Of a stretch of 64,000 nucleotides of DNA, positions 32,041-41,954 are shown in pieces (position 1 is the first letter of the stretch; each line of letters begins with the position of its first letter). Under the pieces are notes generated by a model that saw only the letters and a list, made by a program, of their open reading frames with translations, did not search any database and had not been told where the DNA came from. Both the position numbers and the translations under genes were made by a program. The DNA lies in contig CAWBCW010000011.1 in the NCBI GenBank assembly GCA_963787345.1, positions 558,001 to 622,000 of the forward strand. The letters are read 5' to 3'. The stretch is from Bacillus_BD sp963787345 (GTDB lineage Bacteria; Bacillota; Bacilli; Bacillales; Cytobacillaceae).

Positions 32041-32455
32041 ACTGATGATGACCATGCTAATACTCCTTATTGTCATTGCTCTTGTCGGAACTGTGGCTAT
32101 CGTCATGTTATTAAATTACAATAACCAAGCCAATCAAAGTGAACCAACTATTGATGAAGTTCTTGAAGCTTCTGTTGATGTTACAGAAATTACAACGAAT
32201 TTAGCCAGCAATGATTTTATTCGTATATCCTTTAAAATCCAGACAGATAGTAAAGAGGCAAAGGAAGAATTGGAAAAGCGGGATTTCCAAATCAATAATA
32301 TTATTATTTTAGAATTATCTGGATTAAAAGCAGAAGAGATTCAAGGAAAAGACGGGCAATTAAAGATCGAGGACACATTAAAGACTAAAATAAACGAAAT
32401 CTTGCAAGCAGGTGAAGTTCAGAAGGTTTATATCACCCAATTTCTCCTCCAGTAA
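32027..32455 (+). CDS. fliL: Flagellar basal-body protein FliL
   Basis: This 142-aa single-pass protein surrounds stators. The membrane segment is at about residues 5-28 (LMMTMLILLIVIALVGTVAIVML) and the C-terminal periplasmic-type domain reads FIRISFKIQTDSKEAKEELEKRDFQINNIIILELS. ATG at 32027 lies inside the end of swrD with AGGAGG upstream. Confidence 0.95.
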   Translation: MRNNKLMMTMLILLIVIALVGTVAIVMLLNYNNQANQSEPTIDEVLEASVDVTEITTNLASNDFIRISFKIQTDSKEAKEELEKRDFQINNIIILELSGLKAEEIQGKDGQLKIEDTLKTKINEILQAGEVQKVYITQFLLQ

Positions 32456-32498
32456 AGATAGACGGATTTGGAAAAGGATAGCATCGGAGGTGTAATAG

Positions 32499-33497
32499 AT
32501 GTCAGGAGATGTACTTTCGCAGAGTGAAATAGACGCGCTTTTATCTGCAATATCAACAGGAGAAATGAACGCAGATGAATTAAAAAAAGAAGAAACAGAG
32601 AAACGAGTTAAAGTATATGACTTTAAAAGAGCGTTGCGATTTTCAAAGGATCAAATTCGTAGCTTAACGCGAATTCATGAAAACTTTGCTAGATTATTAA
32701 CAACCTTTTTTTCAGCGCAATTAAGAACTTATGTTCAAATCAGCGTGGCTTCTGCTGATCAAATTCCTTATGAGGAATTTATCCGGTCTATCCCAAAAAT
32801 GACCATTCTGAATGTGTTTGAAGTTCCTCCATTAGAAGGCAGAGTTATTATGGAAGTCAATCCCAATATTGCCTTTGCGATGATGGATCGCTTGATGGGC
32901 GGGAAAGGAACAAGTGTTAATAAAATTGATCATTTAACAGAAATTGAAACGAGAATTATGTCTACTATGTTTGAGAAATCCTGTGATTATTTGCAAGAAG
33001 CCTGGCTTAATATTGCAGATATTGATCCAATTTTATCAGAATTCGAAGTAAATCCACAATTTTTACAAATGGTTTCCCCGAATGAAACTGTTGTTGTCAT
33101 CTCATTAAGTACAACGATTGCAGAAACAAGTGGAATGATAAATATTTGTATACCACATATTGTACTGGAGCCAATTATTCCAAAACTATCGATGCAGTAT
33201 TGGATGCAGACAGAGAAAAAAGATCGTGAACCAATCGAAATTGAAAAGCTCCAGAAAAATATTCAACAAGCAGAGGTTCCAATTTCAGTTGAGATTGGCG
33301 AATCCGCGATCTCTATTCAAGATTTTCTTACGCTTGCTATCGGAGATGTGATTGAATTAAATCAACCAATCGATCATCCATTGCTCGTAAAGGTTGGAGA
33401 AGTCCCCAAATTTATTGGTCAACCAGGTAAAATAAATAAGAAACTTGCGATTCAAGTATTAGACACATTTGAAGGAGGGGATGATGAGCATGAGTAA
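32499..33497 (+). CDS. fliM: Flagellar motor switch protein FliM
   Basis: This 332-aa C-ring protein begins with the CheY-P binding peptide LSQSEIDALLSAI. A central CheC-like domain (about 45-230) and a C-terminal SpoA domain (about 250-325) follow. GGAGGTG precedes the ATG. Confidence 0.97.
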   Translation: MSGDVLSQSEIDALLSAISTGEMNADELKKEETEKRVKVYDFKRALRFSKDQIRSLTRIHENFARLLTTFFSAQLRTYVQISVASADQIPYEEFIRSIPKMTILNVFEVPPLEGRVIMEVNPNIAFAMMDRLMGGKGTSVNKIDHLTEIETRIMSTMFEKSCDYLQEAWLNIADIDPILSEFEVNPQFLQMVSPNETVVVISLSTTIAETSGMINICIPHIVLEPIIPKLSMQYWMQTEKKDREPIEIEKLQKNIQQAEVPISVEIGESAISIQDFLTLAIGDVIELNQPIDHPLLVKVGEVPKFIGQPGKINKKLAIQVLDTFEGGDDEHE

Positions 33498-34764
33498 TGA
33501 TATGCTTTCACAAGATGAGATTGATGCTTTGTTAAGAGGGAGTGATGATATCACTGGAGATCCTGCACCCTTAAATATAGAAGATCATTTAAGTGAAATG
33601 GAAAAAGATGCATTGGGAGAGATCGGAAACATTTCCTTCGGCAGCTCAGCTACCGCTCTTTCAATGCTATTGAATCAAAAAGTTGAAATCACGACACCTG
33701 AAGTAACGCTTATCTACAGAAGTCATTTAGCCGATGAATTTCCACATCCTAATGTGGCCATTCAAGTCAATTATACACAAGGTTTTACGGGGTCAAATCT
33801 ATTAGTGATTAAACAATCAGATGCTGCGATTATTGCCGATCTTATGTTAGGCGGGGATGGAATTCAGCCTGCAGAAATGTTAGGAGAGATCCAATTAAGT
33901 GCTGTTCAAGAGGCAATGAATCAAATGATGGGATCATCTGCAACATCAATGTCAACTATTTTTAATAAACGAGTTGACATTTCACCGCCCGTCGTTGATC
34001 TCTTAGATATTATGCAAGGAGAAGGCACTGAAAAGCTTCCCCAAGAAGAGATGATGGTTAAAATATCTTTTCGATTAAAAATCGGCACTTTAGTAGATTC
34101 TTATATTATGCAGCTATTGCCGCTTAATTTTGCTAAAAGTTTAGTTAATGAATTACTAAATCCACCAGAAACCGCAGAATCAGGTGACAATGAGTTTAAC
34201 CACTTGGATGAAGGCAGTGCCAATAATCAACCAAAGCAAACATTAAACCAACAGCCAATTTTGGATCATCAGTCTGATCAAAATAGAGTGGGGACGCAGC
34301 AGGGATATCGGGAAGATGAAACGTTGTATAACGTTCAGAATCGTCAATCACCACATCCTCATACTCCCGCTTATTCAGGGCAAAATCTACAGCAGCCTGC
34401 TGGTCCACAGCATTTTGGTTCTTCTTTTCATCAAGGAGATCCACCAAGCGTACAGCCGGCCGTGTTTTCAAGTTTCGAGCCTGTCCAACTTCAAGAATCG
34501 GAAGCAAAAAACTTAGATATTTTGCTTGATATTCCGCTTCAAGTAACCGTTCAATTAGGGAAAACAAAACGAACCGTAAAAGAAATTTTAGAATTATCAC
34601 CGGGTTCTATAATAGAACTTGATAAATTAGCAGGAGAACCAGTTGATATTCTGATCAACAATCGTCCGATTGCACAAGGGGAAGTTGTTGTAATCGATGA
34701 GAATTTTGGTGTACGTGTTACAGATATATTAAGTCAGTCGGATCGACTAAGAAAATTAAAATAA
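33490..34764 (+). CDS. fliY: Flagellar switch phosphatase FliY (FliN-type)
   Basis: FliY dephosphorylates CheY-P at the switch and contributes the FliN domain of the C ring. It starts MSNDMLSQDEIDALLRG (CheY-P binding), then a CheC-like phosphatase domain with two ExxN-type motifs (EKDALGEIGNISFGSSA and SAVQEAMNQMMGSSA). A long Q/H/P-rich linker (about 215-335) and a C-terminal SpoA domain ending RVTDILSQSDRLRKLK follow. At 424 aa it is longer than the 378-aa B. subtilis protein because of the linker. ATG 33490 is chosen for spacing to AAGGAGGGG. Confidence 0.95.
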   Translation: MSNDMLSQDEIDALLRGSDDITGDPAPLNIEDHLSEMEKDALGEIGNISFGSSATALSMLLNQKVEITTPEVTLIYRSHLADEFPHPNVAIQVNYTQGFTGSNLLVIKQSDAAIIADLMLGGDGIQPAEMLGEIQLSAVQEAMNQMMGSSATSMSTIFNKRVDISPPVVDLLDIMQGEGTEKLPQEEMMVKISFRLKIGTLVDSYIMQLLPLNFAKSLVNELLNPPETAESGDNEFNHLDEGSANNQPKQTLNQQPILDHQSDQNRVGTQQGYREDETLYNVQNRQSPHPHTPAYSGQNLQQPAGPQHFGSSFHQGDPPSVQPAVFSSFEPVQLQESEAKNLDILLDIPLQVTVQLGKTKRTVKEILELSPGSIIELDKLAGEPVDILINNRPIAQGEVVVIDENFGVRVTDILSQSDRLRKLK

Positions 34765-34800
34765 ATAGACATATTAAGTTCATGTAGGGGGTTAATTATT

Positions 34801-35163
34801 ATGGGAAAAAGAATTTTAATTGTAGATGATGCAGCATTTATGAGAATGATGATTAAGGATATTTTAACTAAAAATGGTTTTGAAGTAGTTGGAGAAGCAG
34901 CTGACGGCATGCAAGCTGTTGAAAAATATAAGGAAGTGCAACCAGATTTAGTAACAATGGATATAACAATGCCTGAAATGGATGGGATTACAGCCTTAAA
35001 AGAAATTAGGAATATAAATCCGAATGCCAAAATTATTATGTGTTCTGCAATGGGGCAGCAAGCGATGGTTATTGACGCTATTCAAGCGGGAGCAAAGGAT
35101 TTTATTGTTAAGCCATTCCAAGCTGATCGTGTGCTAGAAGCGATTTCGAAAACCCTAGGTTAA
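34801..35163 (+). CDS. cheY: Chemotaxis response regulator CheY
   Basis: This 120-aa single receiver domain is phosphorylated by CheA and binds FliM. Asp9-Asp10 (acid pocket), Asp54 (phosphorylation site, TMDITMPEMDG) and the conserved Lys in FIVKPFQ are present. It is preceded by TAGGGGG. Confidence 0.97.
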   Translation: MGKRILIVDDAAFMRMMIKDILTKNGFEVVGEAADGMQAVEKYKEVQPDLVTMDITMPEMDGITALKEIRNINPNAKIIMCSAMGQQAMVIDAIQAGAKDFIVKPFQADRVLEAISKTLG

Positions 35164-35190
35164 TCATTACGATATAGAAGGTGCAAGATA

Positions 35191-35877
35191 TTGAAACATA
35201 AGCAACTTTGTTTAATCGGTCTATTCTTGATTCTTGCTCTACTTGGAATTCAATCTGAAGCTTTTGCTCAATCAGAAAATCAAAGTGTTAAAGAGTATTT
35301 AGAACAGCCACATCCAACTGAAGAACAAGGAACTGCAGAAGAAGAGCAAAGCAGTCTTAACGATCAACAAATAGAAGCGGATGAAGAATCAAGCGGAGTT
35401 GGATTGACGCTTCGGGATTTTATGAAAATGATTTTTGCCACCCTTTTTGTTGTTGCATTGCTCTATTTTGTATTGAAATTAGTTAATAAAAAAGGTGCTT
35501 TTCATCAAAAGTCGAATACCCTTGTCAGTTTAGGGGGATTAACGGTAGGAAATAATCGTTCTGTCCAGCTCATTAAAGTAGGAGAGCGAGTACTTGTAGT
35601 CGGTGTAGGTGAAAACATCCAATTGTTAACCCAGATTGAGAAGGGGGAGGAGTTTGATCAAATCCTTACTGACTATAATCGAAAATTGGATAAACTCGCA
35701 GAACCAAGTGATGTGATGACCAAGCTTTCGGATTGGTTAAAAGGAAAGAGGAACGAATCAAAGGCTTCGCCGACATCCTTTCAAACGGTGTTGAAAAAGC
35801 AACTAGATGAGTTAGCAAAGGATCGAAAGGAATCATTAAATGAATTGCAGAGGGAAAAGGATAAGGAACAGTTATGA
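35191..35877 (+). CDS. fliO: Flagellar biosynthesis protein FliO (FliZ)
   Basis: This 228-aa protein assists FliP assembly. It has an N-terminal signal peptide (LCLIGLFLILALLGIQSEAFAQS), an acidic extracytoplasmic segment, a membrane helix (about residues 73-93) and a cytoplasmic FliO domain with a charged tail. TTG start at 35191 with AAGGTG upstream. B. subtilis names it FliZ. Its end overlaps fliP. Confidence 0.92.
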   Translation: MKHKQLCLIGLFLILALLGIQSEAFAQSENQSVKEYLEQPHPTEEQGTAEEEQSSLNDQQIEADEESSGVGLTLRDFMKMIFATLFVVALLYFVLKLVNKKGAFHQKSNTLVSLGGLTVGNNRSVQLIKVGERVLVVGVGENIQLLTQIEKGEEFDQILTDYNRKLDKLAEPSDVMTKLSDWLKGKRNESKASPTSFQTVLKKQLDELAKDRKESLNELQREKDKEQL

Positions 35878-36539
35878 ATGAATTTATGGAGTTTTTTAAT
35901 AATAGCTCACCGGAAAATGTGGCTACGTCTGTTAAACTAGTCCTTTTACTAACCGTTCTTTCCTTAGCACCAAGTATTCTAGTCTTGATGACTTGCTTTA
36001 CACGAATTATTGTCGTGTTGTCGTTTACTCGAACAGCGCTAGCTACTCAACAAATGCCTCCAAATCAAGTATTGATTGGATTATCGTTATTTATTACATT
36101 TTTTATTATGGCTCCAACATTTCAAGAAGTGAATGACGAGGCACTTACCCCTCTTTTTAATAACGAAATTAATTTAGAACAAGCGTATGAGGCTGCAGTG
36201 GTTCCATTCAAAGAATTTATGAGTTCTCATACGAGGCAAAAAGATTTAGCCTTGTTTTTAGAATATGGACAAGTAGATCCTCCTGAGACCATTCAGGATA
36301 TCCCATTAACGGCGCTTGTACCTGCTTTTGCAATCAGTGAATTAAAGACAGCCTTTCAAATCGGCTTTATGATTTTTATCCCGTTTTTAGTTATTGATAT
36401 GATTGTTGCTAGTGTATTAATGTCAATGGGGATGATGATGCTGCCGCCGGTGATGATCTCATTGCCGTTTAAAATACTACTATTTGTCCTTGTTGACGGA
36501 TGGTATTTAGTTGTCAAGTCATTGTTACAAAGTTTTTAA
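35874..36539 (+). CDS. fliP: Flagellar export gate protein FliP
   Basis: This core export-gate subunit (221 aa) carries PSILVLMTCFTRIIVVLSFTRTALATQQMPPNQVLIGL and the highly conserved C-terminal stretch PAFAISELKTAFQIGFMIFIPFLVIDMIVASVLMSMGMMMLPP. It has about four membrane segments. ATG overlaps the fliO stop. Confidence 0.98.
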   Translation: MNEFMEFFNNSSPENVATSVKLVLLLTVLSLAPSILVLMTCFTRIIVVLSFTRTALATQQMPPNQVLIGLSLFITFFIMAPTFQEVNDEALTPLFNNEINLEQAYEAAVVPFKEFMSSHTRQKDLALFLEYGQVDPPETIQDIPLTALVPAFAISELKTAFQIGFMIFIPFLVIDMIVASVLMSMGMMMLPPVMISLPFKILLFVLVDGWYLVVKSLLQSF

Positions 36540-36551
36540 GAAGGTGAAAAG

Positions 36552-36821
36552 ATGACACCAGAGACTGTTATTGCCATTGCAGAAGAGGGAATCTGGACGG
36601 TTCTTCTCATTAGCGGTCCACTATTATTACTTGCGCTTGTCGTTGGTTTGCTTGTCAGTATTTTCCAGGCAACGACACAAATCCAGGAACAGACGCTGGC
36701 TTTTGTTCCGAAAATTGTTGCTGTCTTATTAGGAATTGTCGTTTTTGGACCATGGATGCTTAGTAAAATGTTGTCCTATACGAGTGATATTTTCTCTAAT
36801 TTAATAAGGTACATAGGATAA
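36552..36821 (+). CDS. fliQ: Flagellar export gate protein FliQ
   Basis: This 89-aa protein has two membrane hairpin helices. LVSIFQATTQIQEQTLAFVPKI is the family signature. It packs around the FliP-FliR core. Confidence 0.97.
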   Translation: MTPETVIAIAEEGIWTVLLISGPLLLLALVVGLLVSIFQATTQIQEQTLAFVPKIVAVLLGIVVFGPWMLSKMLSYTSDIFSNLIRYIG

Positions 36822-36825
36822 GAAG

Positions 36826-37602
36826 ATGGTTGATTTTATTGAAACATTCCCTGCTTTTTTACTCGTATTCGTAAGGGTAACATCTTTCTTTTTAGTGCTC
36901 CCACTATTTTCTTATCGGACCATTCCTGCCACATTTAAAGTAGGAATTGGCTTTTTTCTAGCTCTTATTATGTTTATTTCAATGGAGGCACCAGTATTTG
37001 AAATAAATGTAGCTTATTATTTACTCATTCTAAAAGAGGCTCTAGTTGGGATTCTGATCGGTTTCATTGCCTATGTGATCATGTCATCCATCCAAATAGC
37101 TGGAGGGTTTATTGACTTCCAAATGGGCTTTGGAATGGTGAATGTAATGGATCCGCAAACCGGAGCACAAAGTCCGATTATGGGTCAATATATATACATT
37201 ATAAGTCTCTTATTTTTACTAACTGTCAATGGCCATCACTTAATGCTGGATGGAATTTATTATAGCTATCAGTTTATTCCTGTAGATAAAGTGTGGCTGC
37301 CACTTGGGCATGAAAATGTGATTGAGTTTGTTATTAAATCCTTTAATTCTATGTTTATGATCGCTTTACAATTGTCAGTACCGGTTGTAGCCAGCCTATT
37401 TCTTGTGGATGTCGCATTAGGAATTGCTGCCAGGACCTTTCCACAGTTAAACATTTTTGTTGTCGGCATTCCGATAAAAATCGGTGTCAGTTTTTTTATT
37501 TTAATAATTGTCATGGGCACAATGATGGTCGTGGTTTCTCAAATTTTTGAAACGATGCTCACAACGATGAGAGGGCTAATGGAATTATTTGGAGGTCTAT
37601 AA
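36826..37602 (+). CDS. fliR: Flagellar export gate protein FliR
   Basis: This 258-aa polytopic protein has about six membrane segments. Conserved features include GGFIDFQMGFGMVNVMDPQTGAQSP and the C-terminal FPQLNIFVVGIPIKIGVSF. It begins 4 nt after fliQ. Confidence 0.97.
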   Translation: MVDFIETFPAFLLVFVRVTSFFLVLPLFSYRTIPATFKVGIGFFLALIMFISMEAPVFEINVAYYLLILKEALVGILIGFIAYVIMSSIQIAGGFIDFQMGFGMVNVMDPQTGAQSPIMGQYIYIISLLFLLTVNGHHLMLDGIYYSYQFIPVDKVWLPLGHENVIEFVIKSFNSMFMIALQLSVPVVASLFLVDVALGIAARTFPQLNIFVVGIPIKIGVSFFILIIVMGTMMVVVSQIFETMLTTMRGLMELFGGL

Positions 37603-37605
37603 ACC

Positions 37606-38691
37606 TTGAAACTTGTTAGATTAGATTTACAATACTTTGCCGGGGAAAAAACAGAGAAAGCCACACCGAAAAAACGGAATGATTCGCGAAAAAAAGGTCA
37701 GGTTGCGAAAAGTCAAGATGTTAACACAGCGATTGGAATTTTAGGGATCTTTTTTTTCTTTTCGATTGCCAGTCCTTTTTTAGTGGAAAATATTCTAGCG
37801 ATCTTTAAACATTCGTTTCAAAAATACTTGAATATGACACTTTCAGAAGAAAGTATGTTTATGATTTTTTATGAAATTCTTATCCAGGCTGCTAAAATTG
37901 TTGGACCTGTTATGCTCGTTGCACTTGTGATAGGGATAGTTTCTAATTATTTACAAATTGGCTTTCTTTTTACGACAGAAACAATTCAATTTAAATTAGA
38001 AAAGATTGATCCGATTAAAGGATTTAAAAGGATTTTTTCACTTCGTGCTGTGATCGATTTTCTAAAATCAACCTTAAAGATCCTTATTGTTTCCATGATT
38101 GCTTTTTTTATTTTATGGAATCGAATTGACGAAATTCTTGTATTATCTCAAAAAACAATTGGCGCAGCCTTGATGACAATCATTGATATCACCGTGCAAA
38201 TGGGCCTATATGCTGGTGGAGCGTTATTATTTTTGGCCCTGCTAGATTACTTTTATCAAAAATATGACTTTGAAAAAAATATCCGTATGTCTAAACAAGA
38301 TATAAAGGATGAACATAAAAACATGGAAGGCGATCCGCAAATTAAATCAAAAATGAAACAAAAGCAGCGGGAAATGGCAATGGGTCGCATGATGCAAGAA
38401 GTACCAAATGCAGATGTTATTATTACGAATCCAACTCATTATGCTGTAGCACTGAAGTATGATGAATCGAAATATGATGCTCCGTATGTTGTGGCAAAGG
38501 GAGTGGACTTTATCGCGCAAAAAATAAAATATGTCGCGAAAGAAAATAATGTCATGATGATTGAAAATCGACCATTAGCGCGTACTCTTTATAGCCAAGC
38601 AGAGCTTGGAGATACGATTCCAGAGGAGTTATTTAAAGCGGTAGCAGAAGTATTGGCTTATGTTTATCGAACAAAAAATATCGTTCGCTAG
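37606..38691 (+). CDS. flhB: Flagellar export switch protein FlhB
   Basis: This 361-aa protein has four membrane helices and a cytoplasmic autocleaving domain. The cleavage motif NPTH begins at Asn275 (TNPTHYAVALKYDE), followed by APYVVAKG and the C-terminal EELFKAVAEVLAYVYRTK. Cleavage and FliK contact switch export from hook to filament. TTG start at 37606 with GGAGG upstream. Confidence 0.97.
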   Translation: MKLVRLDLQYFAGEKTEKATPKKRNDSRKKGQVAKSQDVNTAIGILGIFFFFSIASPFLVENILAIFKHSFQKYLNMTLSEESMFMIFYEILIQAAKIVGPVMLVALVIGIVSNYLQIGFLFTTETIQFKLEKIDPIKGFKRIFSLRAVIDFLKSTLKILIVSMIAFFILWNRIDEILVLSQKTIGAALMTIIDITVQMGLYAGGALLFLALLDYFYQKYDFEKNIRMSKQDIKDEHKNMEGDPQIKSKMKQKQREMAMGRMMQEVPNADVIITNPTHYAVALKYDESKYDAPYVVAKGVDFIAQKIKYVAKENNVMMIENRPLARTLYSQAELGDTIPEELFKAVAEVLAYVYRTKNIVR

Positions 38692-38786
38692 TTGTTTTCT
38701 TGATTGAGTTCCTATTCTATTAAGGAACAATCCGATTAAACATTTTTTAAGTTTGATAGCACGGCAGCATACAGGGAGGGAATAAT

Positions 38787-40823
38787 TTGAAAGCTAGGGA
38801 GTTAGTTGTAATCGTAAGTGTCATCATGATTGTTGCCATGCTTATTATTCCACTTCCAACATGGTTATTAAGTATACTCTTAATTATTAATATAACTATT
38901 GCATTGTTAATTTTATTAACTTCTATGAATATGACGGAACCATTACAGTTTTCAGTTTTTCCCTCATTGTTACTAGTCATAACTTTATTTCGGTTAGGAT
39001 TAAATGTTTCGACGACACGGGCAATTTTGACACATGGGGATGCCGGTGGAGTTGTTGAGACGTTTGGATCGTTTGTTGTCGGCGGTAATCTCCTTGTTGG
39101 ACTCGTTGTATTCCTTATTCTTGTTCTTATTAACTTTATTGTCATTACAAAGGGTTCTGAGCGGGTATCCGAGGTGGCTGCTCGTTTTACTTTAGATGCC
39201 ATGCCGGGGAAACAAATGAGTATTGACGCGGATTTAAATGCTGGAATGATCTCTGAACAGCAAGCTCGGGAACGACGGGAAAAAGTAAGCAGTGAGGCAG
39301 ATTTTTACGGTGCAATGGATGGTGCGAGTAAGTTTGTTAAAGGAGATGCGATCGCAGGAATCATCATTGTATTCATCAACTTAATTTTTGGAATTATTAT
39401 AGGTGTTCTTCAACAAGGGATGAACTTTGCTGATGCGGCTTCCCATTTCTCTTTATTAACAGTAGGGGATGGACTTGTCAGTCAAATACCTGCTTTAATT
39501 ATTTCAACGGCAACTGGACTTGTTGTTACAAGGTCAACTTCTGAGGGAAATTTAGGAGAGGACATCACTTCTCAACTGCTTAATTTTCCTAAAATGCTCT
39601 ACGTAACTGGAGGTACTATATTGGCTTTAGGATTATTTACGCCAATAAATGATGTATTGACGATTCCAGTTGCTGCTTTGTTAATTTTTGGAGGATATTG
39701 GATTACACGTACACCTGATTCAGGGAATGAACCATTGGAAGCAATGGAGGAAGATGCCGCCTCAGATGAGATGAAGAGCCCTGAGAGTGTTGTTAGTTTA
39801 TTAAGTATGGATCCAATTGAATTTGAATTTGGTTATGGTTTAATCCCGCTTGTTGATACGAATCAAGGGGGGGATTTATTAGATAGAATTGTCATGATTA
39901 GAAGGCAGCTTGCGATCGAGTTAGGGATCGTCATCCCAGTTGTACGAATAAGAGATAATATCCAATTGCAACCAAATGAATACCGTCTAAAAGTTAAAGG
40001 AAATGTCATGGCACAAGGAGATCTTCTCTTAGACCATTATTTAGCAATGAGTCCAGGGACTGATGACGATTCTATCGTTGGGATTGATACAATTGAGCCA
40101 TCATTTGGTTTACCTGCTAAATGGATTACTGAGGATATGAAGGAAGAGGCTGAAATTTTAGGATATACAGTTGTAGACCCTCCTTCAGTCGTATCTACTC
40201 ATATTACAGAAATCATTAAAACGAATGCCCATGAATTACTTGGCAGACAAGAGACAAAACAATTAATCGATCATCTTAACGAACATTATCCAATTTTGGT
40301 GGAAGAAGTTACTCCTAATCCATTGTCTGTTGGTGAAGTGCAAAAAGTCTTAGCAAAACTTTTAAAAGAAAACATTTCGATCCGCAATTTACCCGTTATT
40401 TTTGAAACATTAGCAGACTTTGGTAAAATGTCCTCTGATACAGATTTACTAGCTGAGTATGTGAGGCAGTCACTGGCACGTCAAATTACGAATCAATATT
40501 TGCAGTCTGATGATTCATTAAAAGTTGTAACTCTTTCTGGAAAAGTGGAAAAAGTCATAGCTGATGGTGTACAACAAACAGAGCACGGCAACTACTTAGC
40601 GATTGATCCTGCCATATCACAACAGATTTTAGAATCTATTTCTGCACAGTTGGAGCAATTATCGATGCTCGGTCAGACACCAATTGTATTATGTTCGCCT
40701 GCTGTAAGAATGTATGTACGTCAATTAACCGAACGTTATTTTCCGCAAACACCAATTTTGTCCTATAATGAGCTTGAAACAAACGTTGAAGTTCAAAGTG
40801 TTGGGGTGGTGAATATTGAGTGA
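38787..40823 (+). CDS. flhA: Flagellar export gate protein FlhA
   Basis: This 678-aa nonameric export gate has eight N-terminal membrane helices and the conserved cytoplasmic loop motif KGSERVSEVAARFTLDAMPGKQMSIDADLNAG. A large C-terminal cytoplasmic substrate-docking domain (about 340-678) follows. TTG at 38787 follows GGGAGGG. Its stop overlaps the flhF GTG. Confidence 0.97.
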   Translation: MKARELVVIVSVIMIVAMLIIPLPTWLLSILLIINITIALLILLTSMNMTEPLQFSVFPSLLLVITLFRLGLNVSTTRAILTHGDAGGVVETFGSFVVGGNLLVGLVVFLILVLINFIVITKGSERVSEVAARFTLDAMPGKQMSIDADLNAGMISEQQARERREKVSSEADFYGAMDGASKFVKGDAIAGIIIVFINLIFGIIIGVLQQGMNFADAASHFSLLTVGDGLVSQIPALIISTATGLVVTRSTSEGNLGEDITSQLLNFPKMLYVTGGTILALGLFTPINDVLTIPVAALLIFGGYWITRTPDSGNEPLEAMEEDAASDEMKSPESVVSLLSMDPIEFEFGYGLIPLVDTNQGGDLLDRIVMIRRQLAIELGIVIPVVRIRDNIQLQPNEYRLKVKGNVMAQGDLLLDHYLAMSPGTDDDSIVGIDTIEPSFGLPAKWITEDMKEEAEILGYTVVDPPSVVSTHITEIIKTNAHELLGRQETKQLIDHLNEHYPILVEEVTPNPLSVGEVQKVLAKLLKENISIRNLPVIFETLADFGKMSSDTDLLAEYVRQSLARQITNQYLQSDDSLKVVTLSGKVEKVIADGVQQTEHGNYLAIDPAISQQILESISAQLEQLSMLGQTPIVLCSPAVRMYVRQLTERYFPQTPILSYNELETNVEVQSVGVVNIE

Positions 40824-41953
40824 AGGTAAAAAAATATAGAGCATCTTCTATGCCGGAAGCGATGAAGCTTGTTCGCAGTGAACTTGGGAATGATGCGATC
40901 ATTCTTCAATCGAGAGTCATTCAAACAGGCGGATTTCTCGGCCTTTTTAAAAAAAGAAGGATTGAAGTAGTAGCAGCTTTGGATACTCCAGTGACTGTAG
41001 CTAAGAAAACTACTGATAAAGTGGAAACCCCGGACCCTTTTATAGAAGCTAAAAGGCATGATCAGGGAGAAGGTGAACAGAAGGCGCTAGAGCAATCATC
41101 AGAGATAAAAACATATATTAGCTCTCAATTAAGGCTGCGTCATGAAAAATCATCAGGAATACCTTTACCTGAACCAGTTGATAAAGTGAAGCAACTATTA
41201 GTAGGTCAAGAATTAGAAGAAGAAATAGTAGATGAAGTGATCGGGATGTTAATCCAGACTTGGTATAAACGGAACGAGGATTTATCTTATCATGAAGTGA
41301 AAGCCTTAGCTAGACAGCAATTAATCGATAAGATCTCCCATTTGTCTTTTGGTGGGATCACTTTAACAAAAAAGTATATTAATGTTGTCGGACCGACGGG
41401 CGTTGGAAAAACAACAACTCTAGCAAAGATCGCTGCTTTGTGCATTTTATCCTTTAAGAAAAAAATCGCCTTTATTACAACGGATACTTACCGGATTGCT
41501 GCTATTGAACAGCTAAAAACATATGCCAATATTTTAAGTATTCCTGTAGAGGTTTGTTATAATCTTGAAGACTTTCAGCACGCTAAAGAGAAATTTGAGA
41601 ATTATGATTTTATCTTTATCGATACTGCAGGAAGAAACTTTCGGAATGCTCAATATGTAGAAGATTTAAAAGCGATTATTGATTTTAATCATGAAATGGA
41701 AACGTTATTAGTATTATCATTAACATCAAAGCAAAGGGATATCGATGATATGGTTGAGCAATTTACTTCCATTGGCATTGATAAATTTGTTTTTACAAAA
41801 GTGGACGAAACCTCTACTTATGGAGCGATGTATAATTTGATTAGACGTGAAAATCGGGGGATAGCATACATAACAAACGGGCAAAATGTCCCGGATGATT
41901 TAGTGACAGCAGACCCAGGAAATGTAATGGATTTAATAGTAGGAGCCGATTAA
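40820..41953 (+). CDS. flhF: Flagellar placement GTPase FlhF
   Basis: This SRP-type GTPase (377 aa) is related to the Ffh and FtsY at the start of the window. An N-terminal B domain is followed by NG with P-loop VVGPTGVGKTTTLAKIAAL, DTAGRN and FTKVDETSTYG. It governs flagellar number and position together with FlhG. GTG at 40820 is translationally coupled to flhA. Confidence 0.96.
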   Translation: MKVKKYRASSMPEAMKLVRSELGNDAIILQSRVIQTGGFLGLFKKRRIEVVAALDTPVTVAKKTTDKVETPDPFIEAKRHDQGEGEQKALEQSSEIKTYISSQLRLRHEKSSGIPLPEPVDKVKQLLVGQELEEEIVDEVIGMLIQTWYKRNEDLSYHEVKALARQQLIDKISHLSFGGITLTKKYINVVGPTGVGKTTTLAKIAALCILSFKKKIAFITTDTYRIAAIEQLKTYANILSIPVEVCYNLEDFQHAKEKFENYDFIFIDTAGRNFRNAQYVEDLKAIIDFNHEMETLLVLSLTSKQRDIDDMVEQFTSIGIDKFVFTKVDETSTYGAMYNLIRRENRGIAYITNGQNVPDDLVTADPGNVMDLIVGAD

Positions 41954-41954
41954 T

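Noticed and set aside
34196..34600. 134-codon minus-strand frame within fliY
   Set aside because: It lies opposite the low-complexity linker of fliY, where stops on the other strand are rare; there is no start signal.
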